A DNA stretch of 64,000 nucleotides from Trametes villosa (taxonomy: Eukaryota > Basidiomycota > Agaricomycetes > Polyporales > Polyporaceae): positions 62,001 to 126,000 of the forward strand of contig PUDQ02000016.1 of NCBI GenBank assembly GCA_002964805.2. The letters are read 5' to 3'. The translations under genes were made by a program, and so were the position numbers. Of the stretch, positions 35,940-45,303 are shown piece by piece. The notes beneath the pieces are model-generated. The model saw only the letters and a program-made list of their open reading frames with translations, was not told where the DNA came from and did no database searches. How positions within the stretch are numbered: position 1 is the first letter of the stretch; each line of letters opens with the position of its first letter.

Positions 35940-36880
35940 TACCACTCACACCGCGCTTGAACGTAGTACAGAACATATCCCTCCGGAGGTTCCAGTCCGT
36001 GGCCGTACGGAACTTGCTCTCCTACCCTCCCGCTCACGCCTTCGGCCATGGTTCGCAGCAGCGCCATCGCCGCTTCCATGTCTACGTCCTTCCCTGGCTC
36101 CTTCTCCCCATCGTCGGGAGAGACCACGAACAGAGGAAGCACCAGGCTTGGTGCTGACGCGCGTTGGGTGTAATAACCTCGTCATTGTCCTCGTCCGTGG
36201 TGGTCTCGACTCTCGTTTTCGTCCGAGGAGCGCTTGCCTCGCGGGACGGCGTCTAGGACGAGCATCGGTACGTCCTCACCCTCTTCGTCCGTCTCGATTG
36301 GTCTGCTCTTCACCGTCACCTTGCGCACCACTCGGGCTTTGGCACAAGCCCACTCGAGCGAGAGCGCCCTCTGCTCGCGAGTACCCATGGCCAAGATGGC
36401 AGGCTCGGTATGCCCGGGTGAAGACGGCCGCGTCGGGGGAGACGAAGGCAGGTAGTACTCCCATATTTCCCTCGACATTTCCGTCCCTGCTCGGCGTCGG
36501 GGCGTCGTAGGGGCGCGGTGCCTGCAGCGGCTTCGGCTCGTACGGCAGCTCGTGTGCAGAGACGACGCGCTCGAGCGAGATCGCGGCGAGGCCGTTCGGG
36601 ATGGGCTGCCAGCCGTCATCGACCTCCATCTCAAAGAGAACGGGGATGGAGCGGCCGAATGTGTTGCGGTAGTTCAGACCGGACACCGTGCGCGGGGTCT
36701 CAGGGAGCGGAGCTTATCGCTGCGGAGCGAGTCGAGGTCGCGCACGGTAAACTTGACGAGCGTGAGCAGCCCGTCCCTGCGTTGCATGGAGGAGGACACG
36801 TAGAAGTCCTAAAGTTCCTCCTCGGAGCTGAGCGTGACCTCGTCGCCGTCTCTGTCGACGTATGAGACGCCGATGCTTTG
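35940..36880 (-). pseudogene. decayed PB1-domain gene
   Basis: Minus-strand coding pieces in several frames. The start contains IGVSYVDRDGDEVTLSSEEE, an OPCA-type PB1 motif, then a TAG stop where a Gln would be expected, then DFYVSSSMQRRDGLL. Further pieces: PVLFEMEVDDGWQPIPNGLA, SLERVVSAHELPYEPKPL, REIWEYYLPSSPP, ILAMGTREQRALSLEWACAK and, in yet another frame, PLFVVSPDDGEKEPGKDVDM, EAAMALLRTMAEG. The stop plus at least two frame changes without introns make it a pseudogene. The parent gene was probably a PB1 scaffold-type protein. Its start abuts, in opposite direction, the membrane-protein pseudogene at 36.9 kb. Confidence 0.65.
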
Positions 36881-36917
36881 GGCGGGGATATTGTACAGAA
36901 ATTGCCTCAGTCTCCGC

Positions 36918-37478
36918 GATGGCCACCGTCCACGTCTACGAGGGGCGCAAGTGGCTCGGTTGGTACGACCAGCCCGGGAGCCACGAGATCGCCAAGAGGT
37001 TCGGCCAGCTCGCCCGCTCGCGCTTCTGGGACGCGCTCTACCCTGGGGTCAACGTCGACCAGCAGTCCTGTTTGAGTACGATGGGACGGAAGGCCCGAAG
37101 TTCACCGCCTCCTAGTCCGGGACCGTCCTCGCCAAGCCCATGCACGTCGCACGTCTCTTCGGGGAGGAGTGCAAGGCTCGTCCCGGCACTCGGTGTCCCG
37201 CAGCTTCGGGCACGCGCAAGACGGCGCCCGGCTACGTGACCAGTGTGAAGCTCACACGGGAGCCTGACTGCGAAGAGACCCCGCAGCAGGAGCGCGATGC
37301 AAACAGCATCTTCGCTGGCATCCCTATCGAGGCGGTCATCGAAAAAGGGACGTATTGCCCGAATGACTTCCAGTTCGCCTTCAGCTCGCCCCTCACTGGC
37401 CCGCCAGATAAGTTTCCGCAAACCCTCTACGCCGATGCGAAAGAGGCTACTGCGATGTACACTGTGTACCGGAGGTGA
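36918..37478 (+). pseudogene. gutted copy of the membrane-protein gene
   Basis: Reads MATVHVYEGRKWLGWYDQPG, EIAKRFGQLARSRFWDALYP, then shifts frame near 37,070, then GTEGPKFTAS followed by a TAG stop where the intact gene has CAG. It continues with GTVLAKPMHVARLF and DANSIFAGIP, then jumps to IEAVIEKGTYCPNDFQF and TLYADAKEATAMYTVYRR. The whole hydrophobic middle, about 250 codons, is deleted. No start equivalent to MSESSKSG remains. Confidence 0.85.
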
Positions 37479-37682
37479 GCCTTCCTGTTCGTCCAGCACC
37501 AGTAAAGCGTCGCCCTAATCATTCACGCGTATCCCAGCTCGAGGCCCTGCTCTGTGGCTTCTGGCCCTGTTCGCCAGTTTAGCACCATGACTCGACGTTC
37601 CGTAGGATCCCGCTAGGATTCTACGAATGGTGTGAGCTATACGATGGTCGACGTCGTGGAGGCCACAGACCCGCTCCCTTAT

Positions 37683-37735
37683 AACCCAAACTAGGCAGCA
37701 TGGACAGTATCATCGTGCCGACCCCCGCTAAGCCA
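37683..37735 (-). other. tRNA-like block, right duplication copy
   Basis: Minus-strand A-box-like TGGCTTAGCGGG (37735-37724) and B-box-like AGTTTGGGTT (37692-37683), joined by GTCCATGCTGCCT as in the left copy. More degenerate than the left copy, since the B-box has lost TTCGA. Confidence 0.35.
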
Positions 37736-38051
37736 CGGTAGGCCCATTAGCTCGGACGCTGCGCGCTCTCAATGGCTCTAGCATTAATGGTGCCTTTGTA
37801 CGGGTCGCCGCACCTAGCGTCCGATAGTAGTATGTTCATCATCTTCATCGAGTCCAGATGGCGTTCTTGTTGTCGTTTGCTTCTGGAACGTGGCCCCACA
37901 CGGGGGCTTCGGAACTTCACGTCCAGAAGGATCATTGGCAGACGCCACGATGTTTCTCAACGGTCTCCGCGATCTAGAAATCACTCATCTGTACAGATCT
38001 ATAACTTATCACGAAGGCCAAAACATGGAAGGTCACGCCCTACGGGTTTTG

Positions 38052-38059
38052 TATAAATA
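38052..38059 (+). promoter_or_regulatory. TATA-like box in the duplicated block
   Basis: TATAAATA followed by GGCCGGTCAC; the left copy has ATATATA then GGCCAGGTCAC at 28,292. It lies about 540 bp before the kinase start codon, so it may drive a long kinase leader or a repeat transcript. Confidence 0.35.
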
Positions 38060-38594
38060 GGCCGGTCACAGCTCCCTCTGGTACGGACTATAGCATAGCT
38101 ACACCCCCCAATCGTATCCCTCTCTTTCGGCCCGAGTACTTGCACCCGCTTGGACCGTTGGCACGGCCCAACATTCTCCTCCCTGCGCTGCCGTCTGCTT
38201 TGAGTACGCTTCGACATCGCCAAGTAGGTCGTATACTTACACTATCCGAGTCTCGAGGCGAACCGCTCGCTGACTTGTGTAGGGATTGTAATGTGACTCA
38301 ATGAACAGGCGACATCACCCAAACGTAGATCCTGCGAGTATCCTGCGCGTACCCCCCGCGTATAACCCAGGCGTACCCATTGCTCCAATGTGCCGACGCC
38401 GATGTTCCAGTGACACTTGAACATATGGCACGTGAGTGCGACGCGACGCGTCTGTGGCGGGATGTTATTCGGGAGGGGCGCGCGGCGGCTGACTGCGAAC
38501 CCGTCTGGTTTCGAATGCAAGCCTCCGTACGGGCCAACATAACGGCCAGTCCCCTCACTGGCATGCTGTCTCTCAACCACATACTATCAACATC

Positions 38595-41103
38595 ATGGCC
38601 GTCTCCAGCTCTTTCAACGAGCTTCCGCACAGCAAACGCGACGGTGACCCCAAGATGATCGGCTTGTGGAAGATAGGCAGGACTATTGGCAAGGGCAGCT
38701 CCGGTGAGTAGTGCATCACTCTCGCAAGTTTGGCAGGGACTCACCACATTCAAAGGTCGCGTCCGGCTCGCGCGACACACCAAGACGGGCCAGTACGCCG
38801 CGGTCAAGATCGTCTCTAAGACCGCCCTCTTTAACTCCCGCATGTCCATCTGCACCCTCGGAGAAGAGGCGGAGCGTATCCTCCACAGCATCGAGCGTGA
38901 GATCGTCATCATGAAGCTCATCGACCACCCGAACATCATGCGCCTCTACGACGTCTGGGAGACCTCCACCGAGCTCTATCTCATCCTCGAGTACGTCGAG
39001 GGCGGCGAGCTCTTCGACTACCTCTGCAACAAGGGCCGCCTCTCCGCACCCGAGGCGCTCTCCTACTTCCACCAGATCATCACCGCCATCGACTATTGCC
39101 ACCGCTTCAACATCGCGCACCGCGACCTCAAGCCCGAGAACCTGCTGCTCGACCGCCACAAGAACATCAAGGTCGCCGACTTCGGCATGGCCGTCTGGCA
39201 GGGCAAGGACAACATGCTCCAGACCGCGTGCGGCAGCCCGCACTACGCCGCGCCCGAGGTCATCATGGGCGATGCCTACGACGGCACCGCGTCCGACATC
39301 TGGTCCTGCGGCGTCATCCTCTACGCGCTGCTTGCCGGGCGCCTCCCGTTCGACGACGAGGACCTGCCTACGCTGCTCGAGAAGGTCAAGATCGGCAAGT
39401 TCACCATGCCGTCCGACATCGACCCGCGCGCGCAGGACCTCATCCGCCGCATGATCACGCGCGACGTCCGCAAGCGGATCACCATCCCCGAGATCCTGCG
39501 CCACCCGTTCTACACGAGCCAGCCGCCGAAGCCGATGAGCTGCGACATCCCCAAGCTCGACGAGATCGCGCGGCCGCTCGCCGACGCGGACGCGATCGAC
39601 GCGGACATCTTCGCGAACCTGCGCACGCTCTGGCGCGGCACGCCCGACGCGGAGATCGTCGCGCAGCTCACGGACCCGAAGCCGTCGTGGGAGAAGGGCG
39701 TGTACCACCTCCTCGTGCAGTACCGCGCGAAGCACACGGAGAATTACGACGAGGAGGCAGAGTCGCGCATCGTCGCCAAGCGGGCGAAGAAGCGCAGGGC
39801 GCGGCGCGCGGCAGAGGCGGAGGAGAGGGAGCAGCAGCTGGCCGACTTGCCGCCGCGGGCGAGTCCTCCGACGCCGTCACGCGCGGCCGCCCGCACAAGG
39901 GTGCCAGAGAGGTCCCGGTCGCCGTCGCCGTCTCCCGTCGCGGGCCCGAGTCGGGCGCAGCAAGCTCCTCTGGGAAACACCGCCGACCCCGCACTCTCCC
40001 CGACAACGACCACTCCGGCCGTCTCGCCCGAGCTCGCTGCTCTCCTTTCGCCACAGTCCCCACTGGCCGGGCTCCAGATCCCCGAGGTCGAAGGCGAGCG
40101 CGTGCAGCAGTTCCTCCAGCAGATCGTCCAGCACCTTGCGGTCATGAAGGCCAGCACCGGGAACACCCCCAGCCGCGACCAGGACGAGTACGAAGATCTC
40201 TTCGCGCCGCTCGCCACCACCCCCGTCGCGACGTCGAAGAAACAGCCGCAGAAGCGACAGTTTGGGGATCGCATTGAGCCCCAGGCTGCCGCGGAGGACA
40301 ACGCGGCGGATCCCTTCGAGATCGTGGAAGTCCCTCGGGATATCGTGACGCGCCCACTGAGCGTCCGCAGGCCGCCGTCGAAGGGAGTGAACAAGGAGAA
40401 CAGCGCCTCCGGTCCTCCTCGTCTCTCCCTCAAGACCGACCTCCCCGAACGCAAGTCGTCGCAGCGCAGCAGCACCACCGCCGCGACCGACTCAGACGTC
40501 TTCTCCCCTTCGTCCCAGCACGCGCAGCTCCTCTCCCCGTCCGGCCACGGTGGGCGCGGGCGGCTCCGGAAGCGCTCGCCGGCGCTCTCACCCGCCTCGC
40601 CTGCATCCGCGTTTTCCGCGGGGAGCTCGTTCGTCCTCCCCGCGACACCGAAGCGGCGCTGGCTCGGCGCGCTCGCGCTCTTCCGCGCGCGCCCCACGCG
40701 TCACCGCCTGCTCTCGACGAAGGATGCGGCGCAGACGCACGCGACGTGCCGTCGCCTGCTCGAGGGCATGGGCGTCGCGGTCGCGTCCGGGGCGTACGCC
40801 GCGGGCTCGGACGCGCTCGTCCTCGCGTGCACGCTCGCGGACTCAACCGAGGGCGCGGTGGGGAGCGTGATGGCGGTGGGCCGCGGCGTGCGGTTCCGCG
40901 CGGAGATCCGGCGGCCGGGCGCGGAGTGCGAGGCGGCGGGGTACCCGGTGATGCTGCAGCTCGTGCTGGAGAAGGGCGCGGCGAGCAGCTTGAAGCTGGT
41001 GTATGAGCGGCTGAGGAGGGAGTGGGACCTGGACTGCCCGCTCGTGCCTGGGTCGGCGTTGGGCCAGGATGAGGGGTTCGTGGAGGTGGTGTATGCGAAT
41101 TAG
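38595..41103 (+). CDS. GIN4: Gin4/Hsl1/Kcc4-type protein kinase (septin and cell-cycle checkpoint)
   Basis: Serine/threonine kinase of the CAMKL group; yeast relatives act at the bud neck on septins and the Swe1 checkpoint. Two exons (38595-38703, 38756-41103) encode 818 residues. The P-loop IGKGSSGRVRLARH spans the intron. Then come YAAVKIVSK (Lys), YVEGGELFDYL, IAHRDLKPENLLLDRHKNIK, DFGMAVWQGKDNM, ACGSPHYAAPEVI and RMITRDVRKRITI. The middle is a long Ser/Pro/Arg-rich disordered region with a short coiled stretch (AKKRRARRAAEAEEREQQL). The C-terminal 130 residues (RPTRHRLLSTKDAAQTHATC, GYPVMLQLVLEKGAAS, SLKLVYERLRREWDLDCP) look like a KA1-type membrane-binding domain. The gene start lies inside the segmental duplication. 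Gin4 versus Hsl1 or Kcc4 cannot be told apart in basidiomycetes by eye. Confidence 0.9.
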
Positions 41104-41383
41104 AGTGTAGCGGCGGGGCTCTTGGTTCTCGTGGACTAGTGGGAGATATTACGACTTACATAGATGTTTCTTAGGACTGACAATGATACTGGTATAGTTC
41201 ACATGTTTGCGATGTGTGCGAGAGAGTAATCCAGTGGAAACCCGTGATATTGATACATCTGGGGGTGAGAGATGGAGAGTGTGTCGGAACAAGGACATAA
41301 CAAGCACGCACCTATAGAGCACGCCTTGCCAACATAAGTAACCGAGAAAACCCATAATATGACTCCCCTATCACTTAGAGGCA

Positions 41384-42201
41384 TCATACCCCATCCATTC
41401 CCTGGATGGTCGACGCGAATTTTTGTGGAGGCTCCATGAGGAGCGGCGCCTCGTCCGTGTCCATGGCCGCCTCACGCGCCGCCTGCTCCTCCGCCTCCGC
41501 CTGCTTCCTCTGCTCCTCCTCGCGCTTGAGGAGTGCGTGCTGGCCTATTCGCGACACGACGACGGTCTCCGGAGATGCGCTTGAAATGCGGATGAAGCGG
41601 AGCTGTTGGAGGTACCCTGCCTCTTTCTGGTCCCACGCACGGAAGAGCTCGACGTTCCGTGGGTGCGTCAGGTCGACCACCTCTGCAGACGTGCATGAAG
41701 TATCAGAGTGAGGCGCTTCAAAAGAGGGTTTGCACTGAAGGACGCACCCATGCCAGTACGGTAGAGGTCGGCCTCCCGCAGCTTTAGTTCCTCGAGCTTC
41801 TGCTCCTTCGCGCTCTTCGGGCGCCCTTTCCGCCGTGCCGCGCGCTCTGCCCCGAGATCCCCGTCATATCGCGCGAGCCATACATCGCGTACGATGAAGT
41901 GCAGCTCTTCGAGGGAGAGCACACCGCCTTCGGGCGGCAGCGCGTGGTAGAAGAAGCCGAAGATGTCGACTGCAGGCCCGCGCGCGAGAAAAGTGAGTGA
42001 TCGAGCCGCGCAAAAGAGGACAGACGCACCTTGAGAACCCTGCTTTTTGGAGCGCTCCCGAGCGAGATCGACGAGCTTGCTTTTGCGAATCTGGGTGCGG
42101 ACGAGCTGGCCCGCCTTGCGCGACTGGGGGTGGAAGACCTTCTCCTTCTTCCCGCCGCTGGACTTCTTGGCTGCGGCCTTCGCCTTCGCTGGCGGTGCCA
42201 T
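41384..42201 (-). CDS. TMA16: translation machinery-associated protein 16
   Basis: Small basic protein of pre-60S ribosome particles. Three exons on the minus strand (42201-42030, 41969-41748, 41682-41384) encode 230 residues, phases closing. Motifs: KEKVFHPQSRKAGQLVRTQI, RKSKLVDLARER, VDIFGFFYHALPPEGGVLSL, EELHFIVRDVWLARYD, GRPKSAKEQKLEELKLREAD and VVDLTHPRNVELFRAWDQKE. The order and spacing fit Tma16, with a basic start and an Ala/Glu-rich coiled C-terminus (EEEQRKQAEAEEQAAREA). Head to head with the glycosyltransferase. Confidence 0.92.
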
Positions 42202-42485
42202 GGTGTAGAATAGTACGCGCTTTCGTCAGACGAGCGGGGCGCAGGGAAGGATGGGAGGGATTGCTATGAAGACTTGAAGGCGGCGAGGAGGCCGGGTGGC
42301 TGCAAATATTCGCCGATCACTGCCACGTGGGAGCCCGATTTGGCAGGGGACGTGGTTCGTTACCGACCCTCCACCCGGCAACGACCTTGACCGCGAGCTC
42401 CCTCCTCCGCCTCCTTACAACCTTTTCTATACCCGCTTCACACACATATCTGGAAAATTTCCAAGGACTTTTACCGGCTTCACAC
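42202..42485. promoter_or_regulatory. head-to-head intergenic region TMA16/glycosyltransferase
   Basis: These 284 bp separate two divergent start codons. No clear TATA box. An in-frame region upstream of 42486 could extend the glycosyltransferase start but would bury its membrane anchor. Confidence 0.5.
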
Positions 42486-45092
42486 ATGGTGTACTATCAG
42501 CCGAGCTCACCGGTGCTGAAGGCCCGCAGGCAGAGAAGGAGACTATGCTCTCGTGTTTTCTACGCTGTCTTCTCTCTCGTGTCCGCTGTCTGGTTCATCC
42601 GATACGTTCTACTTGACGGTCCACAAGTACATCCGCAAACGCCTGGGCAGGTTCTCACGAAGTCTTCTCAAAGCCCCGGCGTGCTCTCTACGAAACAACA
42701 ACCCCTTTCGCCTCTTCCCGCGCTATCCAACCTTTCCATACCTGCCCATGGTTCAATTCCCGCTTCTATACACAAACATACAACTACATCCCTAGGCATA
42801 ACACATCTCGCTGCGGTCCTTCCCATCACCTCAGACACCCTCCCCGATCTGCACCGGCATCTACATACGCTCCTGGCGCAACCGGGCGCCCTGGCGGAAA
42901 TCGTCCTTGTAGCCCCTCCTCAACATCATGGCAGGACACGTCACGCACTCCAAGCCGCCCTCTCTGGCGAGGATGATGTGGACGTCGAAATCACCATCGC
43001 TACCTGGCTGGCGAACGTCGGCCAGGACCTCGCGACTCTCCAAGCTGCCCAGAGGCTTTCGGCAGACTGGGTGCTCTTGTTAGACGAAGGCGGCCTCCAA
43101 AATCTTGAGGCCAGAACACGCGACATGCTGCTCCTCCGAACCAAACCTACGTCGGCTGCTCCTCTAGGCCCGCGTGGTATCGACTACTATCTGGATGGCG
43201 TAACCTGCATAACGCCTGCCGCCACCACCCCTCGGAGAGCTGCACATCTCGTACCCCCTATGGTCCTTCCGGCAGCTTTCCTTCCGCAGGCGATAGACTT
43301 CGTTCCTGGTACGGATCACTGGGCTGCCTTGGGCGACTATGTCTCTCGTTCTCAACTTGAGCTCTCTGGCGGCTTCGTTCTTGGCTCTGCTGACGACTCA
43401 ACGGTGGACTGGTGCTCTCGTTATGCCCCAAAGGGCCTGGATGGGGCTCAGCTTCCGATACACACTCTCCAAAAGACTGCAGCATCGCAGTTTGATCGGC
43501 CTTCCTCCACCCAGGAAGTACTCGTCACGGGCGAAAGTCCAGCCGGGACGGCTGTCTTCATTGTGTCTGCCAACGACTTGCCATACTTCTCGCCTATCGC
43601 TTGCGGGCTCCTTCAAAAAGGGCACCATGTCAGTGTTCTGATGTTGGACGGCAATGGCACATCTTTTGGGGTCGAATGCCACCTCCCCGTCGTCAATTTC
43701 CCTCGGAGCGTATCAGAAGATGGAGTCTCATCGGACATACCCCTCGCAGACGCTTTACCCCAGAACTTGGATCTCATAATATCGGTCAGAGAAGCACATG
43801 CCAATGCTCGCATCTCTGGCTTCCTGGCCATTCAACGTCCGTTCGCCACACACGTTCACGTACCACGAGAGGATCTTCCCTACACGGACTGGATGGTATC
43901 GCTGGACCTTGAAGAGTGGAAAAGTGAGCATACAGCCTGCGATTCTCGCGCACCCGTGCTGACTTTCTGCAACAGATTGGCATGTGCCTCAAATCGAGCT
44001 GTCGGTCATTACCAACGATCGACCCCACTCTCTACAACGTCTCTTGTCCTCCCTAACCAGCGCCCGCTACTTCGGCGACACGTTGGATATGCGCATCAAT
44101 ATCGAACATACGGCCGACGACGAGACATTGCGCATCGCCAGCGAGTATTCGTGGGAGCACGGTAACGTCTTCCTGCACCATCGCATCATCCACGGCGGCC
44201 TTCTCCCTGCTGTCGTCGAGTCGTGGTACCCTCGTGGAAACGACTCCTACGGTCTGATCCTTGAGGACGACGTCGAACTGTCACCATTGTTCTTTGCATA
44301 CGTCAAGTTCACCCTTCTACGCTATCGGTAAGTTCACGCTTGCTCCACGTTCCATAGCGTTTGACTAAGCACTCTCTGTGCAGATACGGCCGCAGCGAAG
44401 ACCGCGACCCCCACCTCTTCGGCATCAGCCTCTACCAGCAGAAGAACCTCGAGCTGCGCCCCGAAGGCCGCCACCTCTTCGACGCACGCGCCGCCTTCGC
44501 CACCGCCGGGCTCGCGCACGCGCACACGCCATACCTCTCTCAGATCCCGTGCAGCTGGGGCGCGCTCTACTTCCCCGAGCACTGGCGCGAGTTCCACGCG
44601 TACCTCGGCGCGCGCCTCGCGCAGACGGCGCTGCCGCTCGCGCAGGCGGTCGTGCCCGGCGTGCGCTCGAACCGCTGGACGCGCTCGTGGAAGCGCTTCT
44701 TCATCGAGCTCGTCTTCCTCCGCGGGTACGTGATGCTCTACCCGAACTATGCGGGCTTCGCGTCGCTCTCGACGAACCACCTTGAGGTCGGTTCGCACGT
44801 GCGCGACGTCCCGACGGACGTCTACCGGCGCAAGAAGAAGTTGTTCAACCTTCCGCTGATGCCGCTCCCAGTGGCGGGCGAGGGCGTGGCGGCTCCCTCG
44901 ACCGGGCTACTCGAGCTCCCGGACGAGCGCCTTCCGGCATGGGATGCGATGCCCGTGCTCGACTTGCTCGGTGCTATCGTCGATCAAGAGACAATCTCGC
45001 AGAGGGGCGAAGAACGGAGGGCGGAGCTCACAGGCTGTGAAGACACGCCTTCGCGGCCTTACGACGCACGCGAGCTCCTTTGCCTTCAGTGA
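42486..45092 (+). CDS. type II membrane glycosyltransferase, GT2-like, substrate unknown
   Basis: Three exons (42486-43923, 43976-44327, 44384-45092) encode 832 residues. The start MVYYQPSSP was chosen because it gives a basic cytosolic tip (KARRQRRRL) and one membrane anchor (VFYAVFSLVSAVWFIRYVLL), the usual Golgi layout. A first domain has THLAAVLPITSDTLPDLHRH and DWVLLLDEGGL; the middle has GTAVFIVSANDLPYFSPIAC and LDLIISVREAHAN. The last domain is the best conserved: IELSVITNDRPHSLQRLLSS and MRINIEHTADDETLRIASEY, followed by YGLILEDDVELSPLF with the EDD metal-binding motif. LFGISLYQQKNLELRP, CSWGALYFPEHWREF and YVMLYPNYAGFASLSTNH come after it. This tail looks like a GT2-type catalytic domain. 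The donor and acceptor are not known to me; two glycosyltransferase-like halves suggest a bifunctional or duplicated enzyme. Confidence 0.75.
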
Positions 45093-45303
45093 CAGACAGG
45101 GCGCTCGATGTTTCAGACAGCGACGACAGCTTAGATTCGACTCTACGAGATAGGATATGGGCAATGGGAGGAAACGTACGGACAGCGGAACGCTAGACTA
45201 CAGTACTGGATGTGCAATCCGACCAATTGTTATGGATGTTCGAACAAACGGCTCGGTGCAGGAGAGGAGCATGACAAGAGTGGTTAGTGTACAATGTGCG
45301 GCC

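Larger units (their letters stand above)
36908..38650 (+). repeat. segmental duplication, right copy
   Basis: Diverged direct counterpart of 26,555-28,850, about 10 kb downstream. The left border is sharp at GTCTCCGCGATGGC (36,909), where the upstream part of the membrane-protein gene is replaced by the PB1 pseudogene. The right border lies within kinase exon 1. Here the membrane-protein part is gutted and the kinase is intact. Confidence 0.8.

Noticed and set aside
38716..39735. 339-codon open frame opposite the kinase domain
   Set aside because: Antisense shadow; the plus strand carries all kinase motifs in order.
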